Part shown: positions 1-7,474 of the stretch, piece by piece
Layout: each line of letters opens with the position of its first letter
How positions within the stretch are numbered: position 1 is the first letter of the stretch
DNA from: an uncultured Acidimicrobiaceae bacterium
Lineage (GTDB): Bacteria > Actinomycetota > Acidimicrobiia > Acidimicrobiales > Ilumatobacteraceae
Direction: 5' to 3'
Assembly: GCA_903919215.1 (NCBI GenBank)
Contig: CAIXHI010000043.1
Coordinates: 1-12,543 of the forward strand
Length of the DNA stretch: 12,543 nt
Notes under the pieces: model-generated
What the model saw: the letters and a program-made list of their open reading frames with translations, nothing else
What the model was told of the DNA's origin: nothing
The model's database searches: none
Program-made: the position numbers and the translations under genes

Positions 1-669
1 CGGACGCGGGATCTCGAAGTCGTTGGGGACGATCGCGACCACGAAGATCATGCCGTTGCGGACGAACCGCAGATTGGTGAAGTCGGTGACGTTGTCGTAG
101 AACGCACCAGACGTGTAGTCGTTCCACACGCGGACCTTCAGCGCCGGGGTCTTGCCCGCACAGGACGTGTCCTTGAAGATGTCGTCCTTGATCGACCACG
201 AGTTCGTCTCACCCAGGCCCACCTGGGCGGCGGGAAGCGTGAGCGTGGTGTTATTGAGCTTCACGCCGTACGTGTCGAGGAAGACGCCGAGCTTGGCCCT
301 GCGGCCAGTGGCCCCACCGGTCTGCGGGTGGTAGTGGATGATGCCGTCGGCGTTGTCGGTGCCAGCATTGAGCGTGTCGGGGTTGCCGGTTGAGGCATCC
401 TTCGAGAGCTCTGCGGCGGTGCCCGTGAGGTTGAACTCCTTGTCGCAGACACGGAACGAATAGGCGGCAACCCACTCGTCGCCCGGCTGGGGCGCGCCCG
501 TCTCTGCGCCCGGCAAGCTGGCCTTGGCATATGCGATGAGGAGAACCATCGCCAAGATGATTGCGCCCATGGCGACGGGGAAAGTGGTGCCGCCGGAGAA
601 GCGAACCCTTTTGCCCTTGCCGCGGGATGCGAGCTTGGCGACTTTTCTTGCGGACGATGATGAGGCCAC
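1..669 (-). CDS. Membrane-anchored protein of unknown function (C-terminus cut by window edge)
   Basis: The frame is open from a GTG at 669 to the left edge (223 codons), so the C-terminus is missing. An in-frame TAA lies four codons upstream of the GTG, so no earlier start is possible. A basic Ser/Lys/Arg-rich N-terminus (residues 1-24) leads into one hydrophobic segment at about residues 30-49, which predicts a single-pass protein with its bulk outside the cell. The external part holds a His-x-His motif (H112, H114, in DGIIHYHPQTGG), a stretch AKLGVFLDTYGV (about 125-136) and two cysteines (C75, C170). From memory, similar proteins with an IHxHP motif and a following LGVFLD stretch occur as uncharacterised proteins in Acidimicrobiia; I cannot verify this here. 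No enzyme family is recognised. The two histidines could bind a metal, which is speculation. The gene follows the last glycosyltransferase by 57 bp on the same strand and may share its transcript or use its own promoter. Confidence 0.85.
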   Translation of the reverse strand, partial: MASSSSARKVAKLASRGKGKRVRFSGGTTFPVAMGAIILAMVLLIAYAKASLPGAETGAPQPGDEWVAAYSFRVCDKEFNLTGTAAELSKDASTGNPDTLNAGTDNADGIIHYHPQTGGATGRRAKLGVFLDTYGVKLNNTTLTLPAAQVGLGETNSWSIKDDIFKDTSCAGKTPALKVRVWNDYTSGAFYDNVTDFTNLRFVRNGMIFVVAIVPNDFEIPRP

Positions 670-678
670 GAGGGTGCG

Positions 679-684
679 AGGTTA
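679..684 (-). promoter_or_regulatory. Possible -10 element (TAACCT) before the membrane-anchored protein
   Basis: TAACCT on the minus strand fits the TANNNT actinobacterial -10 pattern. It lies 9 nt before the GTG at 669, so transcription would begin about 3 nt before the start codon. A GGAGG occurs further upstream (about 21 nt from the GTG), too distant to act as a normal ribosome binding site. No -35 hexamer is recognisable. Such a short motif occurs often by chance, so this is weak evidence. Confidence 0.25.
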
Positions 685-726
685 TCGCCTCCGGACCTCA
701 AATATGAACGGCCTGGCAGAACAGCC

Positions 727-1971
727 CTAACTGAGCAGCGATCGCACCAGATGCTCGTAGGCCAGGGCGACTGCCTGCGGAGAGGCCGCTCCCAGCACCC
801 ACTCACGTCCAGCGGCGCCCATCGCCCGAGCTGTCACAAGATCGCCGAGCAGCGTTCGTAAGCCATCTGCGAAGGCGGCAGGGTCGTCGGGCGCCACTGC
901 GATCCCGCCACCGCTTGCCGCCAACATGCGCGGTACCTCGGTTCCGGGGTCGATCGCCGCCAGCACCGGCCGCCCGGCAGCGAGGATCGAGTAGGTCTTG
1001 GACGGCACGCTGACACGCCCCAAACCACGTTTCAGCGGCACGAGGTGCACATCGCCGGTGGCCAGCACCTCGGGCACCCGCGCCTTGGGCTGGTACCCGC
1101 TGAAGCGCACATTAGGAAGGTGAGCGGCACGTTGCTCCAATGTGGACCGCGCCGCGCCGTCGCCGTTGATCAGGAACGTCGCGTGCGGGAACTCCGCTGC
1201 AGCGTCGACCACCATCTCCAAGGATTGCGAGAAACCGACGTTGCCGGCGTACAACACCACCGGTTCGTCGCCGATACCCAACTCGCTTCGGAGGGCGGTC
1301 ATGCGATCGGCAGGTCGGATGAACTCGGTGTCGACGAAGTTCGGGATGACATGCACCCGGTCGCGGTACTTCTCCTTGACCTTCGCCGCCACGTTGTCGC
1401 GCAGGTCGTCGGACAACACCGTCACGGCGGCAGAACGCTGATAGCTGACCCGTTCGAGCCAGCGGGCGACGGCGATGATCTTGGTGTTGGTGATCGCCCC
1501 GGTCTCGACAGCAGCATCGGGGAACACATCCTGGATGTTGAACACCAACGGTCCGCGTCGCACCAGGTGTGTACCCCAGCCAGTGAGGCCCATCGTCAGC
1601 GGTGGTGACATGGCGATGACCGCATCGACGCGACCACCGACGAGTGACGTGAGACCTGCGAGCACGCTGAACCCTGCAAACCCTGCCGCCCGGCGCAGCA
1701 GGTTGCGCTTGTCGTCACCGGGGAATGGATTGACGCGGGTGATCGTGCCCCACGCAGTGCGCTCCTTGCGCACCCACTTCCCTTCCCAGCCGGCCTCGAG
1801 GCGGTGCTCGCGGTACCAGGGCAGCGCGGTGATGACGTGGACTTCGTGACCCAAGGCGGCGAGTTCGTGCACGATGCGCGTGATCACCTCGCCGGTGGGG
1901 GCGGTGTCGGGGGCAAAGTGCGGACACAGCACCGCCAAGCGCAGTGGCTGGGCGATAGGTGCCGGGTTCAT
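727..1971 (-). CDS. GT4-fold glycosyltransferase, WbuB-like
   Basis: The protein has 414 residues. I chose the ATG at 1971 because the conserved domain begins a few residues later (LRLAVLCPHFAPDTAPTGE), a GGAG sits 5 nt before it, and it overlaps the upstream gene's stop as ATGA. A longer frame reaches 2109 but would extend well into that gene. The order is typical of GT-B enzymes: an N-terminal acceptor domain containing FNIQDVFPD (144-152), then a nucleotide-sugar domain with YAGNVGFSQSLE (241-252), INGDG (268-272) and VPSKTYSILAAGRPVL (322-337). These match the WbuB-like branch of GT4, which transfers sugars to lipid-linked intermediates of surface polysaccharides. The usual E-x7-E pair of GT4 enzymes is absent in the PSKTYSILAAG region. 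Donor and acceptor cannot be predicted. It is translationally coupled to the preceding glycosyltransferase and probably works on the same glycan. Confidence 0.93.
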   Translation of the reverse strand: MNPAPIAQPLRLAVLCPHFAPDTAPTGEVITRIVHELAALGHEVHVITALPWYREHRLEAGWEGKWVRKERTAWGTITRVNPFPGDDKRNLLRRAAGFAGFSVLAGLTSLVGGRVDAVIAMSPPLTMGLTGWGTHLVRRGPLVFNIQDVFPDAAVETGAITNTKIIAVARWLERVSYQRSAAVTVLSDDLRDNVAAKVKEKYRDRVHVIPNFVDTEFIRPADRMTALRSELGIGDEPVVLYAGNVGFSQSLEMVVDAAAEFPHATFLINGDGAARSTLEQRAAHLPNVRFSGYQPKARVPEVLATGDVHLVPLKRGLGRVSVPSKTYSILAAGRPVLAAIDPGTEVPRMLAASGGGIAVAPDDPAAFADGLRTLLGDLVTARAMGAAGREWVLGAASPQAVALAYEHLVRSLLS

Positions 1972-3074
1972 GACAGCTCCAACGCTCGCGCATACACCGC
2001 TGCGAGCGCGGCTCCGCTGGCCAGCGAGGTGAAGTCCTGTGCGCGCCGGTGACCAGCCGCGACCAACTCCACTCGTCGACGCCCGACCTCGACCAGCGCG
2101 TCGGCCCACGCGTCGGGCAGCAACGGCAGCACGAGCCCGGCATCACCGACGATCTGCGGCATACAGGTGGCGTCGCTGCAGATCACAGGCGCTCCGAGGG
2201 TCATCGCCTCGATCAGTGGCGCCCCGAAGCCCTCGTACTGACTGGGGAACACCATTGCCTCGGCCATCGCCAGGAGACCGTTGCGGTCGGCCGCAGGAAC
2301 CCGCCCAAGGCGCTTCACGCGACGGTCAGCACTGGCGCTCACCACCGCTTCTGCAGCACCCTCGCCCCCGGTGAGCACCAGGCGCAAGTCGGGGTCGGTC
2401 CAGTGGTCGCGCATCATCCGCAGCAGGAACTCATGGTGCTTGTGCGGGTGCGTGACAGCGGGGTAGACGATGATCGGGCCGTCGCCCAACTCGTACCGAG
2501 CGCGCAGAACGGCCGCAGCGGTGACGTCGTCGGCAAGCGTCGGCTCGATGCCGTGGGGCACCACCATCACTCGCTCCTCGTGCACACCGTAGGCGCTGAT
2601 CACACACTCGCGAACGTACTCACTGGGCACGGCCACGACCGCTGCGCGTCGCGCCGAGGTGGGGATCAGCGCCGCCAGATACGCGCGTTTCTTGCGTGAG
2701 AAGTACTCGGGGTACGTGCGGAACTGCAGGTCGTGGATGGTGAGCACATACGGTCGGTGTGCCATGAGCGGGGCGGTGCCACCGCCATGGTGGACCAGTG
2801 CGGCATCCCGACTGTGTGAACGCAGCCACGTGATCTCGCCAGCGATACGCCGCAGGCGACTGTCGCTCTCGAACCGGGGCTCGACCACCGTTGCGGCCGC
2901 CGCCAGCTCGGGGTGCGCCGCCACGAGACCGCGGGCCACCGCCACCGTCGGTCGCCACTGCGGCTCGGGGAGTTCGGCGAGTCCCAGCAACTGGCGCACG
3001 AGGTATTCCTCCGAGCCACCCACCTTGCCGGGCAGGCACCACAGCATGTTGACGAGTACCGACGGTGGAGTCAT
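1968..3074 (-). CDS. GT4-family glycosyltransferase
   Basis: This 368-residue GT-B glycosyltransferase probably adds one sugar during cell-surface glycan assembly. I chose the ATG at 3074: it overlaps the previous stop as ATGA, is preceded by AAGGAA about 9 nt upstream, and MTPPSVLVNM begins the first Rossmann strand. Visible features are a glycine-rich N-terminal loop (PGKVGGSEEY, 15-24), TIHDLQFRTYPEYFS (112-126), the hinge strand VVPHGIEP (171-178), IIVYPAVTHPHKH (201-213) and the classic EGFGAPLIE (281-289), an E-x7-E pair that contacts the donor sugar and its diphosphate. The phosphate-binding Arg-Lys of many relatives appears here as His-Lys (PHKH, K212). The gene resembles its upstream neighbour in layout, with a shared HDL...PEYF block, so the two may be distant tandem duplicates. 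Substrate is unknown. Confidence 0.94.
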   Translation of the reverse strand: MTPPSVLVNMLWCLPGKVGGSEEYLVRQLLGLAELPEPQWRPTVAVARGLVAAHPELAAAATVVEPRFESDSRLRRIAGEITWLRSHSRDAALVHHGGGTAPLMAHRPYVLTIHDLQFRTYPEYFSRKKRAYLAALIPTSARRAAVVAVPSEYVRECVISAYGVHEERVMVVPHGIEPTLADDVTAAAVLRARYELGDGPIIVYPAVTHPHKHHEFLLRMMRDHWTDPDLRLVLTGGEGAAEAVVSASADRRVKRLGRVPAADRNGLLAMAEAMVFPSQYEGFGAPLIEAMTLGAPVICSDATCMPQIVGDAGLVLPLLPDAWADALVEVGRRRVELVAAGHRRAQDFTSLASGAALAAVYARALELS

Positions 3075-4150
3075 CCGGCCAGTTCCTTGTAGGCGGCGAC
3101 GGTGAGCTCGGCAGTCGCGTCCCATCCGTGCAGCTTGGCGCGGACGAGACCCTTGCTGGACAACTCGTCGCGGCGCCGCCGCGCATCGTCGATACCGCGA
3201 GCGATATCGCTCACGTCGAGCGGGTCGATCAGCACAGCGGCGTCGCCGGCGACCTCCTCGGTGGCGGTGCCCAAACTGGTGACCACCGGTGTGCCCTGCG
3301 CCATGGCCTCGAGCACGGGAAGCCCGTAGCCCTCACGCGTACTCGGGTAGCAGAACACGCGGGCGCCGGCGTAAAGACCAGCGAGATCCTCACCAGGAAC
3401 GAACCCGAGGAACTGCACACCGGGGTGGGGTTCGCCACCGGCATCGCCCCAACCGGATGCACCCGCGACCACCAGTAACGGCGCATCAGGGACTTCGTCG
3501 AGCGCAGCGATGAGACCTTTGAGGTTCTTGCGCGGCTCGACGGTGCCCACGAACAACAGGTACTCCTCGGGCAGGTCGTAGGCGGCACGAACACGTGCCA
3601 CGTCATCCGCATCGGCACGAGCCGCCTCCACACCGAGTGGCACGAACCGCAATCGGTCGGCGCCGATACCGGCATGCAGACAGTCGTCCATCGTGGCTTC
3701 GCTGCAGCACAGCACCAAGTCGGCGCGCTCACGGATGTGCTTCAGACTGCGGTTGAAGACTCGCACACCATGACGTGTGAAGTATTCGGGGGTGTGCACG
3801 AACGCAAGGTCGTGCAGGGTGACCACCAGCCGAGCATCCGTCGGGCACGGGATCAACGTGGTGGCGTGGGCGATGTCGACCTTGCCGGTGGTCCACTCGA
3901 CCTTCGGCCATTGCAGGCGCAGCCAGGTCTCGTACATCCACCCACCGGCGATCGGCAGGTGCGCGATCGGGATCGATGGCGCCCACGGATCGAGCGGTGG
4001 GCGGCGGTGCAGACCTGCAACGCCGATCAACTCCACATCGTCGTAGGCCATCAACGCCTCGGCCGTGCGCAGCGCAGCTACCCCGGTGCCACCCGGCACC
4101 CGGTGCCAGCATTGCTCGAGGGTGTAGGCGACGCGCACGGGCTCCATCAT
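3071..4150 (-). CDS. GT4-family glycosyltransferase, first of three coupled glycosyltransferases
   Basis: The protein has 359 residues, or 358 from the second of two adjacent ATGs. An AGG lies about 9 nt upstream. Typical GT4 features appear in order: a glycine-rich acceptor-domain loop (PGGTGVA, 19-25), TLHDLAFVHTPEYFTRHG (111-128), VPLGVE (170-175), FVGTVEPRKNL (200-210, where R207 and K208 are the usual donor-phosphate ligands) and EGYGLPVLE (273-281, the E-x7-E pair). The EPRKN form is common in mannosyl- and rhamnosyl-type transferases of surface polysaccharides, but the sugar cannot be read from sequence. The stop overlaps the next gene's ATG, so translation of the three transferases is probably coupled. 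The 96 bp separating it from the peptidase gene upstream contain nothing I can identify with confidence; a separate promoter or read-through are both possible. Confidence 0.94.
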   Translation of the reverse strand: MMEPVRVAYTLEQCWHRVPGGTGVAALRTAEALMAYDDVELIGVAGLHRRPPLDPWAPSIPIAHLPIAGGWMYETWLRLQWPKVEWTTGKVDIAHATTLIPCPTDARLVVTLHDLAFVHTPEYFTRHGVRVFNRSLKHIRERADLVLCCSEATMDDCLHAGIGADRLRFVPLGVEAARADADDVARVRAAYDLPEEYLLFVGTVEPRKNLKGLIAALDEVPDAPLLVVAGASGWGDAGGEPHPGVQFLGFVPGEDLAGLYAGARVFCYPSTREGYGLPVLEAMAQGTPVVTSLGTATEEVAGDAAVLIDPLDVSDIARGIDDARRRRDELSSKGLVRAKLHGWDATAELTVAAYKELAG

Positions 4151-4246
4151 GGCTTTTCGCCTGCCCTGTTCCCACTCATGTCGTCACCCAGCGCGTCGAA
4201 CTGCACGAATCCAAGGCTCCCGAACCCTGCGGGACGGCGGCGCCGG

Positions 4247-6214
4247 TCAGCCGGTGTACTTGGCGAAGGTGACGTGCGTGGTGCCGGCGGCATCCACCAC
4301 GACCACACCGAACCCGAGTGCGTTGCCCAGCACCGAACCGTCGCCCGGGGCGACAAGTTGGGCAACGATCGTGTAGCTGTCCAGCACGGCCGCCAGCGAG
4401 GGCGGGGTCGTGTACATCTCGGACGGCACCGGCACCACCGAGCCATCGGCCCCGAGTTGCAGCACGATCGTCTGCAGGGTGCCCTGCGGAGCGGGCGTCG
4501 CCGGTGCCAGCGCGCCGGTGTCGGTGAGCAGGAACAGTGCGCGGCCGACGACGTTGGCATCGGCGTCGAGTGTGAGCTCCAGGAAGCCGCCCAGCCCGTC
4601 GTCGACACCCACCCCGGGTGCCATATAACGCACTGGCACCGACAAGATCGTCGCGGTGCCGTCGGGGCTGGGGACGGGGTTGAACACGCCCAGCAGACCA
4701 CTGCCGCCGCCGTCAGCCGTGATCCCGAGTTGCAGCACCGGCAGCACTCCACCGACGATGCCCTTGGCGGGGTCGAGCACCTCAGCGGACTTGCGGCCGA
4801 GCATCAACAACAGGTCGGGGTACCCGTCCTGAGCCGGCACGAAGGCGCCGTAGAACACAGTGACGCTGGCGATGTTGGGTGCGGCCTCGGCACTCACCTG
4901 CGCGGCGATGGTGAACCTGCCGTTCTCGAACGACGCCACAGGCAGCGCAGCGAACGAGGTGTCGGTGGCGCCGACGCTGTCGGCACCGCCACCGTATGCG
5001 GCATCGAGTAGCGCCGACCACCGCGTGGAAGTGCTGACTTCGTTGAACGCGGAGTCGAAGTACTCGATGCTGATCGGCGCATACACCGACAGACCATGGG
5101 CGCCAGTGAACGCCACCCCCTCGAGGTGGTCGACAACCGCATCGTCGACCGCGGCCACCATCTGAGCGGCCGCCGCAGCCAGTGAGGAGCCGCCGGCGAC
5201 GAGGGAGTCACCGATCTGGCCCAGATCGCGCAGGTTGAAGCTCTTGTTCGGATCGTCGTTGTAGGCGAACGCCGAGGACTGGTCGGCCGCCCGCAGGAAC
5301 TCGACTGCCGCGGCCGGGTCGGCGGCCAACGCCTGCTGCAAGCCGTCGACAGCTGCCGTGACCGCATCCAGCTTCGAGAGATTCAGCATCGACATCGTCA
5401 CGGTCGCCAGATCGTCCTCCTGGTCCGACTGCTGCCGGAAACCTTCGATCATCGTCGCCCCGAAGTGCTCGGGGTCGCCGCTGACGGCCTCCCCGATGAA
5501 TCCGTAGTCCATACCGTGGTTCGGGACGGTCTGCTCGGAGGCCAGCAGGTAGTCGGCGACCGGCACCATGCTGAGCGCCACTTCCAGTTCCGCCATCAAA
5601 CATGCGTCGTAGGACACCACGGAGAAGCGGTCCATCGCTGAGCGCTGCAACACCTCGGCGAGTGCGCCTTGCATCTGGTCGGGCGACATCAGCCCGTGCT
5701 GGGCACTGTCGTCGGAGGAGTAGCCCTGCCATCCGTTGGCGTGGTCCCAGAACACCATCGCCGTGTGCTCGGCCGGGTAGTTCTCGAACACCGTGGAAGC
5801 CGCCTCGACGAGCAGGTCGGGATCGGCCATGTCGACCTGGCCGAGATCCTGCAGGTCCTTCGCCCCTGCTGGCGTGATGTGCAGCAGATGGGCCCCAGAG
5901 AACGTACCGACCCCGTCGATCGGAGCTCCCGAGAACGGGGCCTCGTCCTCGACCGACCGATCGTCGAGGACGAACAGGTTCACGTTGCCGCTGACACCCT
6001 GGATCATCTCCTGGACATCGTCGACGCCGTCGCCTTCAAGGTTGTTGTCGGCGGCCATGTACACGAACACGGTCCACGTACCGTCGCCCGCAGCGGTGGT
6101 GACATCCGCACCGTCGCTGGCCTCCGTGACATCTCCCAATCTGCGGCCGCTGTCGCTACAGGCCGTGAAGAGGAGAATTGAGCACACCACAATGCCGATC
6201 CCGCGATTCCGCAT
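4247..6214 (-). CDS. Clostripain-family (C11) cysteine peptidase, predicted lipoprotein
   Basis: The protein has 655 residues. The N-terminus is a short signal peptide (positive MRNR, hydrophobic 5-16) ending in a lipobox-like LFTAC, so Cys19 is the probable lipidated residue and the enzyme would be anchored outside the membrane. After a Ser/Thr/Gly/Asp-rich linker (20-45) the C11 domain begins with GTWTVFVYMAADNNLE (45-60). The catalytic pair is visible as His158 in FWDHANGWQG (155-164) and Cys205 in VSYDACLMAELE (200-211), and the family motif GLSVYAP is at 374-380. The roughly 230 C-terminal residues look beta-rich and are not recognised. The family cleaves proteins, in clostripain after Arg; the target here is unknown. 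The ATG at 6214 has no Shine-Dalgarno but a -10-like TAAGTT exactly 6 nt upstream, suggesting a leaderless mRNA. The gene diverges from the acyl-CoA dehydrogenase across 94 bp and lies 96 bp before the glycosyltransferases. Confidence 0.93.
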   Translation of the reverse strand: MRNRGIGIVVCSILLFTACSDSGRRLGDVTEASDGADVTTAAGDGTWTVFVYMAADNNLEGDGVDDVQEMIQGVSGNVNLFVLDDRSVEDEAPFSGAPIDGVGTFSGAHLLHITPAGAKDLQDLGQVDMADPDLLVEAASTVFENYPAEHTAMVFWDHANGWQGYSSDDSAQHGLMSPDQMQGALAEVLQRSAMDRFSVVSYDACLMAELEVALSMVPVADYLLASEQTVPNHGMDYGFIGEAVSGDPEHFGATMIEGFRQQSDQEDDLATVTMSMLNLSKLDAVTAAVDGLQQALAADPAAAVEFLRAADQSSAFAYNDDPNKSFNLRDLGQIGDSLVAGGSSLAAAAAQMVAAVDDAVVDHLEGVAFTGAHGLSVYAPISIEYFDSAFNEVSTSTRWSALLDAAYGGGADSVGATDTSFAALPVASFENGRFTIAAQVSAEAAPNIASVTVFYGAFVPAQDGYPDLLLMLGRKSAEVLDPAKGIVGGVLPVLQLGITADGGGSGLLGVFNPVPSPDGTATILSVPVRYMAPGVGVDDGLGGFLELTLDADANVVGRALFLLTDTGALAPATPAPQGTLQTIVLQLGADGSVVPVPSEMYTTPPSLAAVLDSYTIVAQLVAPGDGSVLGNALGFGVVVVDAAGTTHVTFAKYTG

Positions 6215-6220
6215 GTGAGG

Positions 6221-6226
6221 AACTTA
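6221..6226 (-). promoter_or_regulatory. -10 element (TAAGTT) of a probable leaderless promoter for the C11 peptidase
   Basis: TAAGTT on the minus strand fits TANNNT and ends exactly 6 nt before the ATG at 6214. In actinobacteria that spacing puts the transcription start at the A of the ATG. No Shine-Dalgarno sequence lies in the intervening CCTCAC or just upstream. No good -35 hexamer is visible, as is usual for leaderless actinobacterial promoters. Confidence 0.5.
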
Positions 6227-6295
6227 ACACCGCTATGAGGTGCGGTGGTTCTTGTGCCACGGTGTACGGAACGGCAAGAGTTGTCAGGCGCGTGG

Positions 6296-6301
6296 AAAGG
6301 A
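6296..6301 (+). promoter_or_regulatory. Ribosome binding site (AAAGGA) that sets the acyl-CoA dehydrogenase start
   Basis: AAAGGA, within GGAAAGGA at 6294-6301, lies 7 nt before the GTG at 6309. This strong Shine-Dalgarno match favours the GTG over an in-frame ATG at 6240, which would add 23 residues not typical of the family and would place the start in the divergent promoter region. Confidence 0.75.
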
Positions 6302-6308
6302 ATCCGCA

Positions 6309-7463
6309 GTGGACTTCGGCATTCCCGAGGAGTTCGAACCGATCCGCAGCGAAGTGCGGCGGCTGTGCGACAGGTATGGCAACGAGTACTGGCGCGGACT
6401 GGAACCCGACCGCTATCCCGAGGAGTTCGTGGGTGAACTCACCCGCAACGGCTATCTCGGTGCGCTCATCCCCGAGGAGTACGGCGGCGGCGGGCTGCCG
6501 CTGGCCGGCGCATGTGTGATCCTCGAGGAGATCGCCGCGTCCGGCGGCAACCCATCGGCCTGCCACGCGCAGATGTACATCATGGGCACGCTGCTGCGGC
6601 ACGGTACGCCAGAACAGAAGAGCACGTACCTACCCGCCATCGCCAACGGCGATCTGCGACTGCAGGCCTTCGGCGTCACCGAGCCGGGTGCCGGCAGCGA
6701 GACGGCCCGTATCCGTACTCGGGCCGAGCGCACCGCCGACGGCTGGCTGATCAACGGGCAGAAGATCTGGACCTCGCGGGCGCTGTACAGCGACCTGATG
6801 ATCCTGCTCGCCCGCACCACCCCGTACGACGATGTGCAGAAGAAGACCGACGGTATGTCGGTCTTCCTCGTCGACCTGCGCGTGGCCAAGGGCATCACCA
6901 TCCGGCCGATCCCGACGATGATGAACCACAACACCACCGAGGTGTTCTTCGACGATGTGCTCATCCCGCACGATGCGTTGGTGGGAACCGAGGGGAACGG
7001 GTTTCGACACATCCTCGATGGGATGAACGCCGAACGCATCCTGATCGCTTCAGAGTGCATCGGTGACGGCCGGTTCTTCCTCGACCGGGCAGTCGACTAC
7101 GCCAACACACGTCAGGTGTTCGGCCGTCCCATCGGCGCCAACCAGGGGGTGCAGTTCCCCCTCGCCCGCGCGTATTCCCAGTTGGCCGGGGCCGATCTGA
7201 TGCGCAAACAGGCGGCAGCCCTCTTTGACGCAGGCAAGCCGTGCGGCACCGAGGCCAACCTGTCGAAGATGATGGCATCTGAGGCATCGTGGGCCGCTGG
7301 TAACGCGTGTCTCGACACGCACGGCGGGTTCGGCTTCGCCGCGGAGTACGACATCGAACGAAAGTTCCGCGAGACCCGGCTCTACCAGGTCGCACCGATC
7401 AACACGAACCTCGTGCTCGCCTACGTGGGCCAGCACGTGCTCGGGTTGCCGCGCAGTTACTGA
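6309..7463 (+). CDS. Acyl-CoA dehydrogenase (FadE-type)
   Basis: This FAD-dependent enzyme of 384 residues has the normal family length and oxidises an acyl-CoA to its 2,3-enoyl-CoA, passing electrons to electron-transfer flavoprotein. I chose the GTG at 6309 from its ribosome binding site and because DFGIPEEFEPIRSEVR is a typical start of the N-terminal helical domain. The middle beta domain carries FGVTEPGAGSETA (121-133) and INGQKIWTSRA (148-158), the FAD/substrate signature. The C-terminal helical domain has RQVFGRPIGANQGVQF (268-283) and THGGFGFAAEYDIER (337-351). The C-terminal catalytic Glu of short- and medium-chain enzymes (usually in an EGT motif) is absent: the equivalent stretch reads QVAPINTN (360-367). 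Glu242 in MNAERI instead matches the helix-G base of isovaleryl- and long-chain acyl-CoA dehydrogenases. The lyase gene follows after 11 nt. Substrate is unknown. Confidence 0.95.
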   Translation: MDFGIPEEFEPIRSEVRRLCDRYGNEYWRGLEPDRYPEEFVGELTRNGYLGALIPEEYGGGGLPLAGACVILEEIAASGGNPSACHAQMYIMGTLLRHGTPEQKSTYLPAIANGDLRLQAFGVTEPGAGSETARIRTRAERTADGWLINGQKIWTSRALYSDLMILLARTTPYDDVQKKTDGMSVFLVDLRVAKGITIRPIPTMMNHNTTEVFFDDVLIPHDALVGTEGNGFRHILDGMNAERILIASECIGDGRFFLDRAVDYANTRQVFGRPIGANQGVQFPLARAYSQLAGADLMRKQAAALFDAGKPCGTEANLSKMMASEASWAAGNACLDTHGGFGFAAEYDIERKFRETRLYQVAPINTNLVLAYVGQHVLGLPRSY

Positions 7464-7474
7464 ATGGAAATCCC

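Noticed and set aside
1045..1608. Plus-strand open frame of 187 codons opposite the WbuB-like glycosyltransferase
   Set aside because: Low-complexity His/Arg-rich translation with no family features; explained as a high-GC shadow of the real gene.
4151..4246. Possible terminator or small gene in the 96-bp gap between peptidase and glycosyltransferase
   Set aside because: Only a 4-bp CCCG/CGGG stem can be drawn, with no T-run, and no convincing small frame with a ribosome binding site is present.
3674..5011. Plus-strand open frame of 445 codons antisense to a glycosyltransferase and the C11 peptidase
   Set aside because: It spans the end of one well-supported gene and the start of another on the other strand. 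Its translation is rich in Arg, His and Gln with no domain, and such long antisense frames are expected at this GC content.
6240..6308. Longer acyl-CoA dehydrogenase start at the ATG at 6240
   Set aside because: The GTG at 6309 has a strong AAAGGA 7 nt upstream and gives the normal family N-terminus; the extra 23 residues look unlike the family and would occupy the divergent promoter region.
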